Below are positions 1 through 8,386 of a stretch of DNA of 14,875 nt, piece by piece. The notes under the pieces are model-generated. The model was not told the DNA's origin. It did not search any database and saw only the letters and a program-made list of their open reading frames with translations. Where the stretch lies: positions 34,568,510 to 34,583,384 of the forward strand of contig NC_088295.1 in NCBI RefSeq assembly GCF_032854445.1, read 5' to 3'. Position 1 is the stretch's first letter, and each line of letters begins with the position of its first letter. The position numbers were made by a program, and so were the translations under genes. This DNA comes from Liolophura sinensis. Its lineage: Eukaryota; Mollusca; Polyplacophora; Chitonida; Chitonidae.

Positions 1-207
1 AGAATTAGGAATTACAATCCACTGGTCACAGAGCATAATTGTGGCTTACTACAGAATTTTAGGATTCCAGACTACTAATCCGCTCAGGAAGTTAGCTTCA
101 GATAAACTTAAAATGTTACATTTATCATATAGCAATATTGAAAGGTTTTGATTACATTTATAACCCTGTTTCAGTGTACAGTACTGATGTTAATGCATCA
201 GACTTAC
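1..207 (-). other. intron after the tail exon (or alternative 3' end)
   Basis: The strong donor gtaagt at 207-202 begins this intron. I see no following exon before the left edge. If the donor is not used, the frame continues for 16 codons to a TAA at 158-160, giving an alternative C-terminus. No AATAAA polyadenylation signal (tttatt on the plus strand) is visible in 1-157, which favours the intron reading. Confidence 0.7.
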
Positions 208-3200
208 CTGATCTTTTCATGGGTCCTCTGGGTATCCAGATGTTACCGTTCTCATCTTCCATCGGAGGCATAATTCTCAAGGTTTCTCTAGCCTTGCGCT
301 TCCTAGAGGCAGCATCAGACAGAACTTTGGACTTTTCTGGCTCAGTTGTGGGGTTAGGGTGAACCTTGGCTAGTTTGGAAACACTGGTGTCCATAGATGT
401 GGCGGTCAACTCTGCTGGATTGGTAGCCAGGACCTCTATGACAGGAGACAGGCCCCCGGGGTAGTGGAGCTTGGTTTTAGGGGGGATGAAGGGGGCAAGT
501 GCAGCCACATACTCAGCAATGGCTGCTGCCTCCTCACTGGCTGACAGTTTTCCTTCTGCATGACTTTCACCCTCGCTTCCTTGAGGTTCTTGCTTAGTAA
601 CCTTCGCCAAGGCCAAAAGTTTCTCATCATCCGTTTGATGTGATAGTTTATCATAGTCCATCTCAGGCCCTAGGCCGTTTGTAGTGGTCTCTAACAGTCC
701 CAACATTCTCACAGTTGGCTCAGTGTCCAGAATCAAAGCATCAGGTATTTCTTCAAGTTTTGGTGCAACAATCACTCTTTCTTGCACAGTTTCCACAGAA
801 TTAGCTGGTGTTTTCACTTGCATTGAAGAGTTCTCCTCTTCTACCGACTCTACTGTGTTCTTAGGACATTCGTTTGTTTTATCTAGGGCAGATTTTTCCT
901 TGGTTTTATTTTCATTGCAGGTAGAAGTGCAAGTTATTTGCAGTGGGACCATACTCCAGTATGGACTGTACGCATCATTCGCATGATCACTGGTTTCTTT
1001 TTCAAGCAAGGACAACAAAGTGTCTTCAGATTGTGACCCTCTCTTGTCCATTTTATCCTTTGTCTTTCCAGAGCATACAGCACCATTTTTATCTTCGCTT
1101 TGCATATTTTCCAGAAACACTGCAGCATTGGGGAAACTTGAAGAGCGTTTGCGATCTGCTCCAGCAGGAGGGGCTAACAGATTAGCTTGATTTTGGTAAC
1201 AGATTGAAGCAGAGCGGTTTGGAACCTTGGCCAAAGTCACATCACTTTTGTTTTTCCCGGATTCTGATTTCAATCCATCAGCATTATCTGAGTTGCCTGT
1301 GGATGATTTCTTATCTTTATTTTTTGTCCTTATAAACCTGGAAAAAAAACTTAATGACTTATTAGAAGCACTGCTGGAATCCAGTTTGTCCGTCCCACTG
1401 TTGTTAAGGGTTGGGTTGTTGTTATTGGCTGACTCTCCAGTTCCAGACAGTTCTATTTTCTGGCTGGACCTGTAACTCTGTACTGTGATCAGGTCTGAAA
1501 ATGGCATGGCCGCCTTGGCAACTTCCTCCCCAGTACTCAGCCACTTCTCACAGCCATCTGCTGACCCTGGAGCTGACATCTCCATGTAGTTTTCAGAGTA
1601 TGGTTCAGCACTGTGAGAGTGGAACAGCCGGGGTTTCCTACTGTCTTCCACAGTGGTCTTCACGCTCTGAGAACGGATAACTTTGGGGGGAACCTTGGTC
1701 ATACGGTGGATTTCCGGTCCACTTGAGCATTTTGGCAGAACTGGTGGTGGAATGTCTAAAACAGCAGACATATCCATATATGCTGACTTTGGGTCGTCTT
1801 CTGCCAGTTCCTCTACTGGAGGGCAGGTGAACACAGCTCTGCTAGGAGAGACAGCTTTGGGTAGGAAGTCACTCATCAACATGTAGGGTTCTTCCGGCTC
1901 TGGAAGTGGGGGGACAGGTTTGCTTATTCTGGTGGGGGCTGAGCGTGGCGTCTGGTACTGAGGACCTGGCTCAGGTCTGCCCACTACTGGTTTAGATAGT
2001 TTTCGTCTTGGTTGCCCTTCCTCTACAGCACTGAACAAGCCTGACATTCCCTTCTGACGCCGCAGTAAGTTTGGTCCTTTAGGCGGAAGTTTGGGTGGTG
2101 GCGACTCCTCTTTCAGTTCTTTGGGTGGCAATGGTGGTGGAGGTCTTCTCATAAACACGTCCGGTGAAAGACTTGCACAACTACCAGAGGAATCTGAGCA
2201 GGATAAACTCTTGGTTCTGAAAGAATATCTCTCTCTTGAAGGGTTAGATGCAGACATCAAGTTGTCATAACTCAACCCTCTGCGGACCAGTGGTACTTTG
2301 GACACATCAACATGGTCTGAGGTCTTGAAACCCAGATCATACTTGTCCAAGTTGACATAGGGTAAAGGAGCTACCAGCTTAGAGCAGGAGGGTATTCTGC
2401 TGACCTTGGAGGTCAGATTTGGGCTTAACATGGACCCAATGGTTTCTGTATACCCACATGCACTGTTGCTCGTCTCTGTCGAGCTGGAGTCACTCCCGTC
2501 CTCTGTCCAGCACGTGTCTATGGTAAGGGTGGACAAGGCGTCAGTAAATCCCTGAGACATGCGTGTCTTCCTTCCAGCTGGCAGCGAGTCATCATCCTTG
2601 TCATCCACACACACCTGCAGCATCTCATCCAACAGGTCCATCTCATGCAGCAGAATTTCCTCCTGCTGAGTCAACTCTTCCAGTTCACGATGACTGCCTT
2701 CACCCATAGCCAGAGACTCCTCTGGTGATGACCCCTCATCAGTCAGGGTGGACGAAGGAGTAGGTGAACCATCCTCACTGACAACAGTCTTTATTGCATT
2801 GTCCTTTAGGTCGCATTTGATCCCTGATACCCTGGGCTCAAAATAAGTTGTCTGCAATTGGCCTTTCTCAGCTTGTTTCCTAATCACAACATTCTTCTGA
2901 CTCTCTTGCTCAGCAGTGGCTTTCAAGCAGACAACTGCCGTCTCATCTTGTTTTATAGAACTCTGACTCATCACACTTTCACCTTTAAAAGGTATACCAC
3001 AAGACTCAGTCTGTACACCAGCCAAACTACCAGATACAGTTTTCATCTCTTTTTTCTCCGTGAAAAAATCATCACATTGAACAGGCAACACGTTTTCTTC
3101 TTGTAACATATTATCAGACTTTGTCTCTGAAACGTTACTGTTCGTACCATCATTGTAAGGAGTAGCTTCATTGGTCACATTGTCTTTCTTCATATCAGAC

Positions 3201-4371
3201 TTCATCTGTACGTCTTCTTTGATCACATCAGACTTTGCTTCTACTACCTCGTTGATCACAGCAGGCTTTGTTTGAACCACTTCACTACCCGTCTCACTCT
3301 TTGTCTGAACCACCTCACTCTCTACAACAGATTTTGTCTGAACCACCTCCTCTTCTGTACCAGACATGGTGTGCAAGTCCTCAACCTCCATCAGAACATT
3401 ACCAGACCGTGCCTGAACTACCTCATCTTCTATTAACACACTATCCGACTCGGACAATCTGGTACACAAAGCACTGGTACTTTTGTATAAATTGCTCCTA
3501 CTGAGAGAGTTTTCCTTGAACTCACCATCGAGATCTTCTATCCAATTCTGGTTTCCAGCAAGTATATTATCTAACGAGCGTCTTAAAGCCAGTGAGGTTC
3601 TGTGAGCTATGTCTGAATGCCAATACGAATGACCCGATTCTCCTGAATATCTCCTTGGACGACATCTCGATCCATCTCCAGAGCTTCTACTAGAATGACT
3701 ACTGTCACTGGAGTTCCGATTCGACCTTGAACCTTCTATAGAATTACGTTTTGACCTTCTTCCATCGCCCGAGTTCCTATTTGATCGTGTTCCATCGCCA
3801 GAGTTTCTATTTGATCGGGTTCCATCTCCTGAGTTCCTGTTTGATCGAATTCCATCACCTGAGTTCCTATTTGATCGAGTTCCATTGCCTGAGTTCCTAT
3901 TTGATCGAGTTCCATCTCCTGAGTTCCTATTTGATCTAGTTCCATCTCCTGAGTTCCTAATTGAAGGTGTTCCCTCGCCAGAATTTCTACTGGAGTTTTG
4001 GTCTGACTTGTTTTTATCCCTTGTGTTTCGATTGGATGGGATATTATCCGCAAAGTTTTTGTTGGACACATCCGCCAGTCTATCCTCAGAACTGAGCTCG
4101 CCCATGCCATCCTCAGGGATACTCGGATCACTGTCTACTTTGCGGACTAGCTGAGGAGGAATGTCATATATCCGTGTGAGTCTGTCCACATTCTCTATGC
4201 TCATCAGCCTTTTCTTCTCCACCATCCCCACAGCCAGACGGTAATCCATCACCCCTGCAGAGTGTCGCTTAGACCACATTCTGTCGTAAGCCCTGAAGTC
4301 CAGTTCTGCGTTAGGCTTCTGCGGATCAGACGTGTGTCCATCGTCACTCTGTTGCTCCTGGGACTTGTTTC
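208..4371 (-). CDS. dok7: DOK7-like adaptor, giant exon encoding the C-terminal tail (partial gene)
   Basis: This 4,164-base exon reads without a stop for about 1,388 codons. It follows the PTB exons of the same gene and supplies the effector-binding tail. Residues are numbered from an in-frame GTG at 4381, which is inside the intron and not a start. The acceptor is tgttgacag|GA at 4372/4371 and the donor CAG|gtaagt at 208/207; both are phase 1. The joining codon with the previous exon is A+GA, Arg. Most of the protein is Ser-rich and looks disordered. In order: YDIP (Y72), a 10-residue repeat (131-240), an 11-residue repeat (345-399), an acidic helix (563-597), YVNL (Y675), YDNL (Y705), two PxLPxK motifs (749-768), YQTP (Y809), three YMxM motifs (Y833, Y868, Y932), YQN (Y1062), RSSSFP (1079-1084) and a basic RKRKAR near 1360. 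Vertebrate DOK7 also has a phosphotyrosine tail with YxxP sites that bind CRK, but it is much shorter. Without splicing, the frame stops at 158-160, so this could also be a terminal exon. Confidence 0.9.
1577..1885 (-). other. cluster of three YMxM motifs (predicted PI3-kinase p85 docking sites)
   Basis: Tail residues read PYMLMSDF (Y833, 1874-1885), AYMDMSAV (Y868, 1769-1780) and NYMEMSAP (Y932, 1577-1588). YMxM is the known consensus for the SH2 domains of the PI3-kinase regulatory subunit. YMxMS in series is typical of insulin receptor substrates, but not of vertebrate DOK7. Phosphorylation and binding are inferred. Confidence 0.75.
2078..2137 (-). other. paired PxLPxK proline motifs (predicted CRK-type SH3 ligands)
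   Basis: Residues 749-754 read PPLPPK and residues 763-768 read PKLPPK. Both fit PxLPxK, the known ligand class of the CRK N-terminal SH3 domain. The pair is preceded by a run of prolines and followed, about 55 residues on, by a looser PPLPEP (824-829). Binding is inferred. Confidence 0.7.
2591..2695 (-). other. short acidic helical segment in the tail
   Basis: Residues 563-597 are rich in Glu and Leu (HRELEELTQQEEILLHEMD, then LLDEMLQ) and end in an Asp-rich stretch. They look like a short amphipathic helix or coiled coil, the only such segment I see in the otherwise Ser-rich tail. It could aid self-association. No family is recognised. Confidence 0.45.
3185..3349 (-). repeat. in-frame 33-bp repeat encoding an 11-residue EVVQTKS unit, five copies
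   Basis: Units start at residues E345, E356, E367, E378 and E389, exactly 11 residues apart. The cores are EVVQTKS, EVVQTKS, EVVQTKP, EVVEAKS and EDVQMKS. A further diverged unit, EVVQARS, lies at 320-326, and a remnant ETKSD at about 419. The more distal copies have decayed. This block is separate from the 10-residue repeat. Confidence 0.85.
3662..3991 (-). repeat. in-frame 30-bp minisatellite encoding a 10-residue RSNRNSGDGT unit, eleven copies
   Basis: Residues 131-240 fall into eleven successive 10-residue units with no indels. Central units are nearly identical (NRNSGDGTRS) and outer units diverge (SRNSGEGTPS at one end, SRSSGDGSRC at the other), the usual pattern of a coding minisatellite. 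Each central unit offers an RxxS site (RSNRNS) for basophilic kinases, so the block could be heavily phosphorylated; that is inferred. Copy number is likely to vary between individuals. Confidence 0.92.
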
Positions 4372-4802
4372 CTGTCAACACATAAGCATTTCAAACCTTA
4401 GACACAAGTCAGTCATCACAGATGCCACATGCTCGCTTAAAACAACTTGCTCACATGACATCCACTATTAGTTTGTTCTCTTCAAATATACATTGCACAC
4501 AATGCAATTCATAGGACATGTTTTTTCTCTGAATCCTTTATAAAAGTTGGGGTTAATCAGTTCAGGACAACTTTTTTTTCTAAAATTTTGCATCTTAAAT
4601 AACTCCTGCTCATAATTCCAATTCAAATCACAGTTGTTTTTAGTCCACAAATGTCATGAAGATACAATGATGATGTATACATTAAATAAATATGAAATGT
4701 CAAATGTTAGGGATTATCAAACATTATCAAACAAGAGCAAGAACAAACTGCAGATGTGATTGTCAGCTTTGTACACGTATATAGTGAGGAAAGGGAGCTT
4801 AC
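4372..4802 (-). other. intron between the last PTB exon and the tail exon
   Basis: This 431-base AT-rich intron runs from donor gtaagc (4802-4797) to acceptor tgttgacag (4372). The pyrimidine tract before the acceptor is weak. I see no repeat or gene in it. Confidence 0.8.
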
Positions 4803-4904
4803 TCCGCCACATAAGAGGCTTCCTTGCAGGAAATCTGCCAGAGGACAGAAAATTTCGGTTAATTTCTTCAACTTGGTAAGATTCAAAGCCATGAACTCCG
4901 GAAC
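4803..4904 (-). CDS. dok7: DOK7-like adaptor, exon for the end of the PTB domain
   Basis: This short exon was found by reading the minus strand between the PTB exon and the tail exon. It encodes 34 codons, beginning GSGVHGFESYQVEEINRNFL. That lines up with the last strand and C-terminal helix of the DOK7 PTB domain, where vertebrates have a GVFFLSS stretch followed by a GEQI helix. The acceptor is attcaccag|GTTCC (4905/4904) and the donor CGGA|gtaagc (4803/4802). Both ends are phase 1: the single G left by the previous exon joins GT to give Gly, and the final A joins GA of the tail exon to give Arg. The match in sequence is modest, but phase, position and splice sites all agree. Confidence 0.8.
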
Positions 4905-5012
4905 CTGGTGAATAAAAGAATGGTTCTAATAAATACCTAACTCATTATCATAATAAAGGAGTGAAAGATCTTCATTTACATCTCACTACCTTGGTGATGG
5001 TGAGGATTTTAA

Positions 5013-5277
5013 TTTATCTATTTATTTATTTAATTGGTGTTTTACTGTGTACTCAAGAATATTTCACTTGTATGACGAAGGCCAGCAATATAGTGGGGGA
5101 AAAACTGGGCAGAGCCTGGGGGAAATCAAGGGCCATCTGCAGGCTGCTGGCAGACCTTCCCACATATGGTCGGAGAGAAAGCCACCGTGAGCTGGCTTTG
5201 AACTCAGAGCTATGGTGAGAGATTCCTAGGTCACTGCGCCTTGCTGGCGTGCTAATCACTGCAGCAATGGAGGATCC
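5013..5277 (-). mobile_element. tRNA-derived SINE, copy A
   Basis: Read on the minus strand, the head at 5277 has a degenerate tRNA-like region with a recognisable box B (GAGTTCAAAGCC). A conserved body follows (TTTCCCCCAGGCTCTGCCCAG and on through TGCTGGCC), and the copy ends in an AT-rich (AAAT)n tail near 5013. The body contains the core at 5034-5078 that is shared with copies B and C. I recall near-identical elements scattered through mollusc genomes. No clear target-site duplication. Box A is badly decayed, so this is an old, inactive copy. Confidence 0.8.
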
Positions 5278-5533
5278 ATGCAGACATTTAATCAGCACTA
5301 TAACTATCAGGCAACTAGAAAAGTGTAACAGTGTCAGTTACACTGTACATGATTTCCTGATGAGGGAAATACTCTTGTAAATTCTCCATGAAATAAATAA
5401 ATCAATTATATCTTTTTTCAAACTACCGCAAATCAGACAGGGTAAAGGACATGATTTTTTTTTTCTTTTCATAATGCTGATTTTCGGTATATGGGTACAT
5501 ATTTAACATTCCTTACAATGTTAATGTCGAATA

Positions 5534-5640
5534 AGTGGTGGTCCACTGATATCCCATCCACTGATAATGATAACCTATGCATTTATAACCCATCCACCTG
5601 TAATGGTAACCTATTCACTGATAGTGGTAACCCATCCAAT
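5534..5640. repeat. degenerate ~21-bp repeats leading into the satellite
   Basis: The motif ACCCATCCACTGATAATGG recurs in diverged form (ccatccactgataatg, acccatccacctgtaatg, acctattcactgatagtg). It is the same sequence from which the 124-bp unit is built, so this looks like the older array from which the larger unit arose. Confidence 0.6.
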
Positions 5641-6632
5641 AATAACTCAGGCACTTGTATTTGGTAATTCTGTCAGTGACAATGGTAACCCATTCTGCTG
5701 ATATCCCCATTCACCTCACTCAGCTACAGATAACCCATTCACTGATGAAGGTAACCCATCCAATAATAACTCAGGCACTTGTATTTTGTAATTCTGTCAG
5801 TGACAATGGTAACCCATTCTGCTGATATCCCCATTCACCTCACCCAGCTACAGATAACCCATTCACTGATGAAGGTAACCCATCCAATAATAACTCAGGC
5901 ACTTGTATTTGGTAATTCTGTCAGTGACAATGGTAACCCATTCTGCTGATATCCCCATTCACCTCACCCAGCTACAGATAACCCATTCACTGATGAAGGT
6001 AGCCCATCCAATAATAACTCAGGCACTTGTATTTGGTAATTCTGTCAGTGACAATGGTAACCCATTCTGCTGATATCCCCATTCACCTCACCCAGCTACA
6101 GATAACCCATTCACTGATGAAGGTAGCCCATCCAATAATAACTCAGGCACTTGTATTTGGTAATTCTGTCAGTGACAATGGTAACCCATTCTGCTGATAT
6201 CCCCATTCACCTCACCCAGCTACAGATAACCCATTCACTGATGAAGGTAACCCATCCAATGATAACTCAGGCACTTGTATTTGGTAATTCTGTCAGTGAC
6301 AATGGTAACCCATTCTGCTGATATCCCCATTCACCTCACCCAGCTACAGATAACCCATTCACTGATGAAGGTAACCCATCCAATAATAACTCAGGCACTT
6401 GTATTTGGTAATTCTGTCAGTGACAATGGTAACCCATTCTGCTGATATCCCCATTCACCTCACCCAGCTACAGATAACCCATTCACTGATGAAGGTAGCC
6501 CATCCAATAATAACTCAGGCACTTGTATTTGGTAATTCTGTCAGTGACAATGGTAACCCATTCTGCTGATATCCCCATTCACCTCACCCAGCTACAGATA
6601 ACCCATTCACTGATGAAGGTAGCCCATCCAAT
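5641..6632. repeat. satellite, eight head-to-tail copies of a 124-bp unit
   Basis: Units start at 5641, 5765, 5889, 6013, 6137, 6261, 6385 and 6509, always 124 bases apart, and differ at only a few positions. A broken ninth start at 6633 fades out by about 6660. Each unit breaks into about six diverged pieces of roughly 21-23 bases (23+21+21+23+22+14), several ending in a TAACCCATTC-like motif, so the array is nested. No open frame of note runs through it. It lies entirely within an intron. Confidence 0.95.
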
Positions 6633-6882
6633 GATAATCCAGGCACTGATAACCGAGTAACTGGAAATATGCTTGTGGATTTCACTGAAGCAATTATTCA
6701 TATTTTTTACCAAACCATTATGATGCTATTTCAGCCCTTATGATTTTCAGATCATGGAAAACAAAATTTAAATTTGCAACATTAATCCAGAGGTAAATTA
6801 TACTTAACCTCAGCAAATTTAGGTTTAAAAATGAAAAAATGTGAAAAGAATCAGCAGATAGTCCTGCAGTGATGAGAGTTAC

Positions 6883-7092
6883 CTTTGCCACACATGGAGC
6901 CGCCCTCAAACATAAATCTTCCATCCACAATACCGTATCTACGAAGCTCAGGGATCTTCCAGGACATGAGAAGTTTAGGTGGACTGTGTGCCGTCAGACA
7001 GAACTTCTGCCCTTGGATGTGTAACTGAGCCATCCCCAGGGGCAGCTTACTGTGGGTGGGGACCTTAAACAGCTGCACAGGGTACTGGTGAT
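6883..7092 (-). CDS. dok7: DOK7-like adaptor, exon for the first part of the PTB domain
   Basis: This 210-base exon encodes about 70 residues beginning HQYPVQLFKVPTHSKLPLGM. It aligns over its length with the human DOK7 PTB domain as I remember it: TKLESGPATLHL matches SKLPLGMAQLHI, WKLSDLRRYG matches WKIPELRRYG, and FIFEGGTRCG matches FMFEGGSMCG. In DOK7 this domain binds the phosphorylated juxtamembrane NPxY motif of the receptor kinase MuSK. The paired arginines that contact phosphotyrosine (human R158 and R159) are present at 6938-6943. The third, R174, is Met here (ATG at 6893-6895). The acceptor is ccatctacag|AT (7093/7092) and the donor CAAAG|gtaact (6883/6882), both phase 1. The first codon is completed by G from the PH exon, giving Asp. 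Confidence 0.9.
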
Positions 7093-8386
7093 CTGTAGAT
7101 GGAAAATAATCACAATCTCTTGCACACTTTGTAGAGAAAGAAGTTGCTAAATTTGCAGTGAAGAATCATTTTTCAGGTATACACAATCCATTCAAGATGT
7201 GATCTCAACCTGTAATTACATGTACTTCGACATGTTGTGGTAAACTGCCAATTGTGTACATCATTTCTGACCTGGGATAAGACTTTAAAAGACTATTAAA
7301 AAATTAGTGTACCAATATCAATTTCACTTCACTCATAAAACACTGGAATGGTTTATTTATCTGATTGATGTTTAACGCCATAGTCAACAATACTTGACTT
7401 ATATGATGAAAACCAGCATTGTAGTGGGAGGAAACCAGACAGAGCCTAGGGCAAACCCATAACCACCCGCAGGTTGCTGCAAGATCTCAAAGACAATGCA
7501 TTGGTGAGAGTCTCCCAGGACACTCAGCCATGGACGTCAACAATGGAATGACATTATAGCATCCAGCACATATGAAAGGAAATATACCACAGGGAAGCAT
7601 TGTGAATGCTATGTGCAATGATCTAGCAAAAAACACGGCTAAATAATAGAGGGGAGATAACTCTGTGGCCCTATCACACAGCCTGTGGAGAGCCACCATG
7701 ACGGTGTCAGGTTCAGCACGTCATTTCTTTATTCATTATCAATGTCACAAGCTGTGAGGCTATTTGGATTTTAAGTGTAACCTAAACAGGGCTGACAACT
7801 GGCTTTTAGTTGATAGGTCATATCACACAAACAGATCTACATACAGCTGCTAGGAGGTTGTTGTGGGAAAAAATGAAGGAATACCAAAGGTTTGATCAGG
7901 CTAAGTTTTTCATATACATGTATAAAATATCACTGCTATGCTTAATCAGCAAATCCCATATAATACTTATAAGAAAGAAAACAAAAGACCATAATTTCAG
8001 AAAAGACCCCTTTAGAAATTATCCAAACTCAAAACATACATTATTTAATAACAACATTTTTTTTTACGTTTATGCCTAGTGCAATGTAAACAACATGTCT
8101 TGATATGGATTTTTGCACACTATACATGTGTTTCAAGAGCGGCTAACAGTATCTGAAACTGCTCTATGACCTGTCAGTTAACTTGAAGGAAATAATTTTG
8201 TTTTCTCTAACTCTCAACCTGACATTAGTATCAATTTAGTTTAACAAAGTTTGTAAACTTGGCTACTGGTTACAACCACTACTTACTGTACCAGTTTGAC
8301 CGGTATTACATGCTAGTACATAGTACCTGATATACCTGTACTTTCTTCTCAGAGTGAGCGGTCCATGATTTGATTAGGCTACGTAC
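7093..8386 (-). other. intron between the PH and PTB exons
   Basis: This 1,294-base intron runs from donor gtacgt (8386-8381) to acceptor ccatctacag (7093). It contains SINE copy B at 7351-7543 and two TACATGTA palindromes (7217, 7915). No other gene or repeat is seen. Confidence 0.82.
7351..7543 (-). mobile_element. tRNA-derived SINE, copy B, internally deleted
   Basis: The core at 7365-7409 and the body (GGGAGGAAACCAGACAGAGCC on the plus strand) match copy A, followed by the same TTGGTGAGAG segment. Part of the body between the CGCAGGTTGCTG motif and that segment is missing, as is most of the box A region, so the copy is about 70 bases shorter than A. It is flanked by a 7-base perfect direct repeat TGGAATG (7344-7350 and 7544-7550), a likely target-site duplication. 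Confidence 0.75.

Larger units (their letters stand above)
4905..6882 (-). other. intron inside the PTB domain, holding a SINE and a satellite
   Basis: This 1,978-base intron runs from donor gtaact (6882-6877) to acceptor attcaccag (4905). It contains a SINE at 5013-5277, a degenerate lead-in repeat at 5534-5640 and a 124-bp satellite at 5641-6632. The remainder is AT-rich with short A or T runs (for example near 5452-5466). Confidence 0.8.

Noticed and set aside
3736-4154. Several overlapping open frames on both strands over the decapeptide repeat
   Set aside because: A 30-bp repeat without stops in one frame tends to be open in others too. These are shadows of the real coding frame.
4381-4383. 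Apparent start of the long minus-strand frame at 4381
   Set aside because: It is a GTG just inside the intron. The acceptor AG at 4373-4372 and matching phase with the PTB exon show the frame is entered by splicing.
5053-5298. Open frames on both strands around 4961-5298
   Set aside because: They lie across SINE copy A and reflect the repeat, not a gene.
5641-6632. Regular repeats as a CRISPR array
   Set aside because: The whole 124-bp unit is repeated with no unique spacers, in animal DNA.
5534-6660. Telomere-like TAACCC motifs in the satellite
   Set aside because: They are always followed by ATT or ATC within a longer unit, never in (TAACCC)n series.
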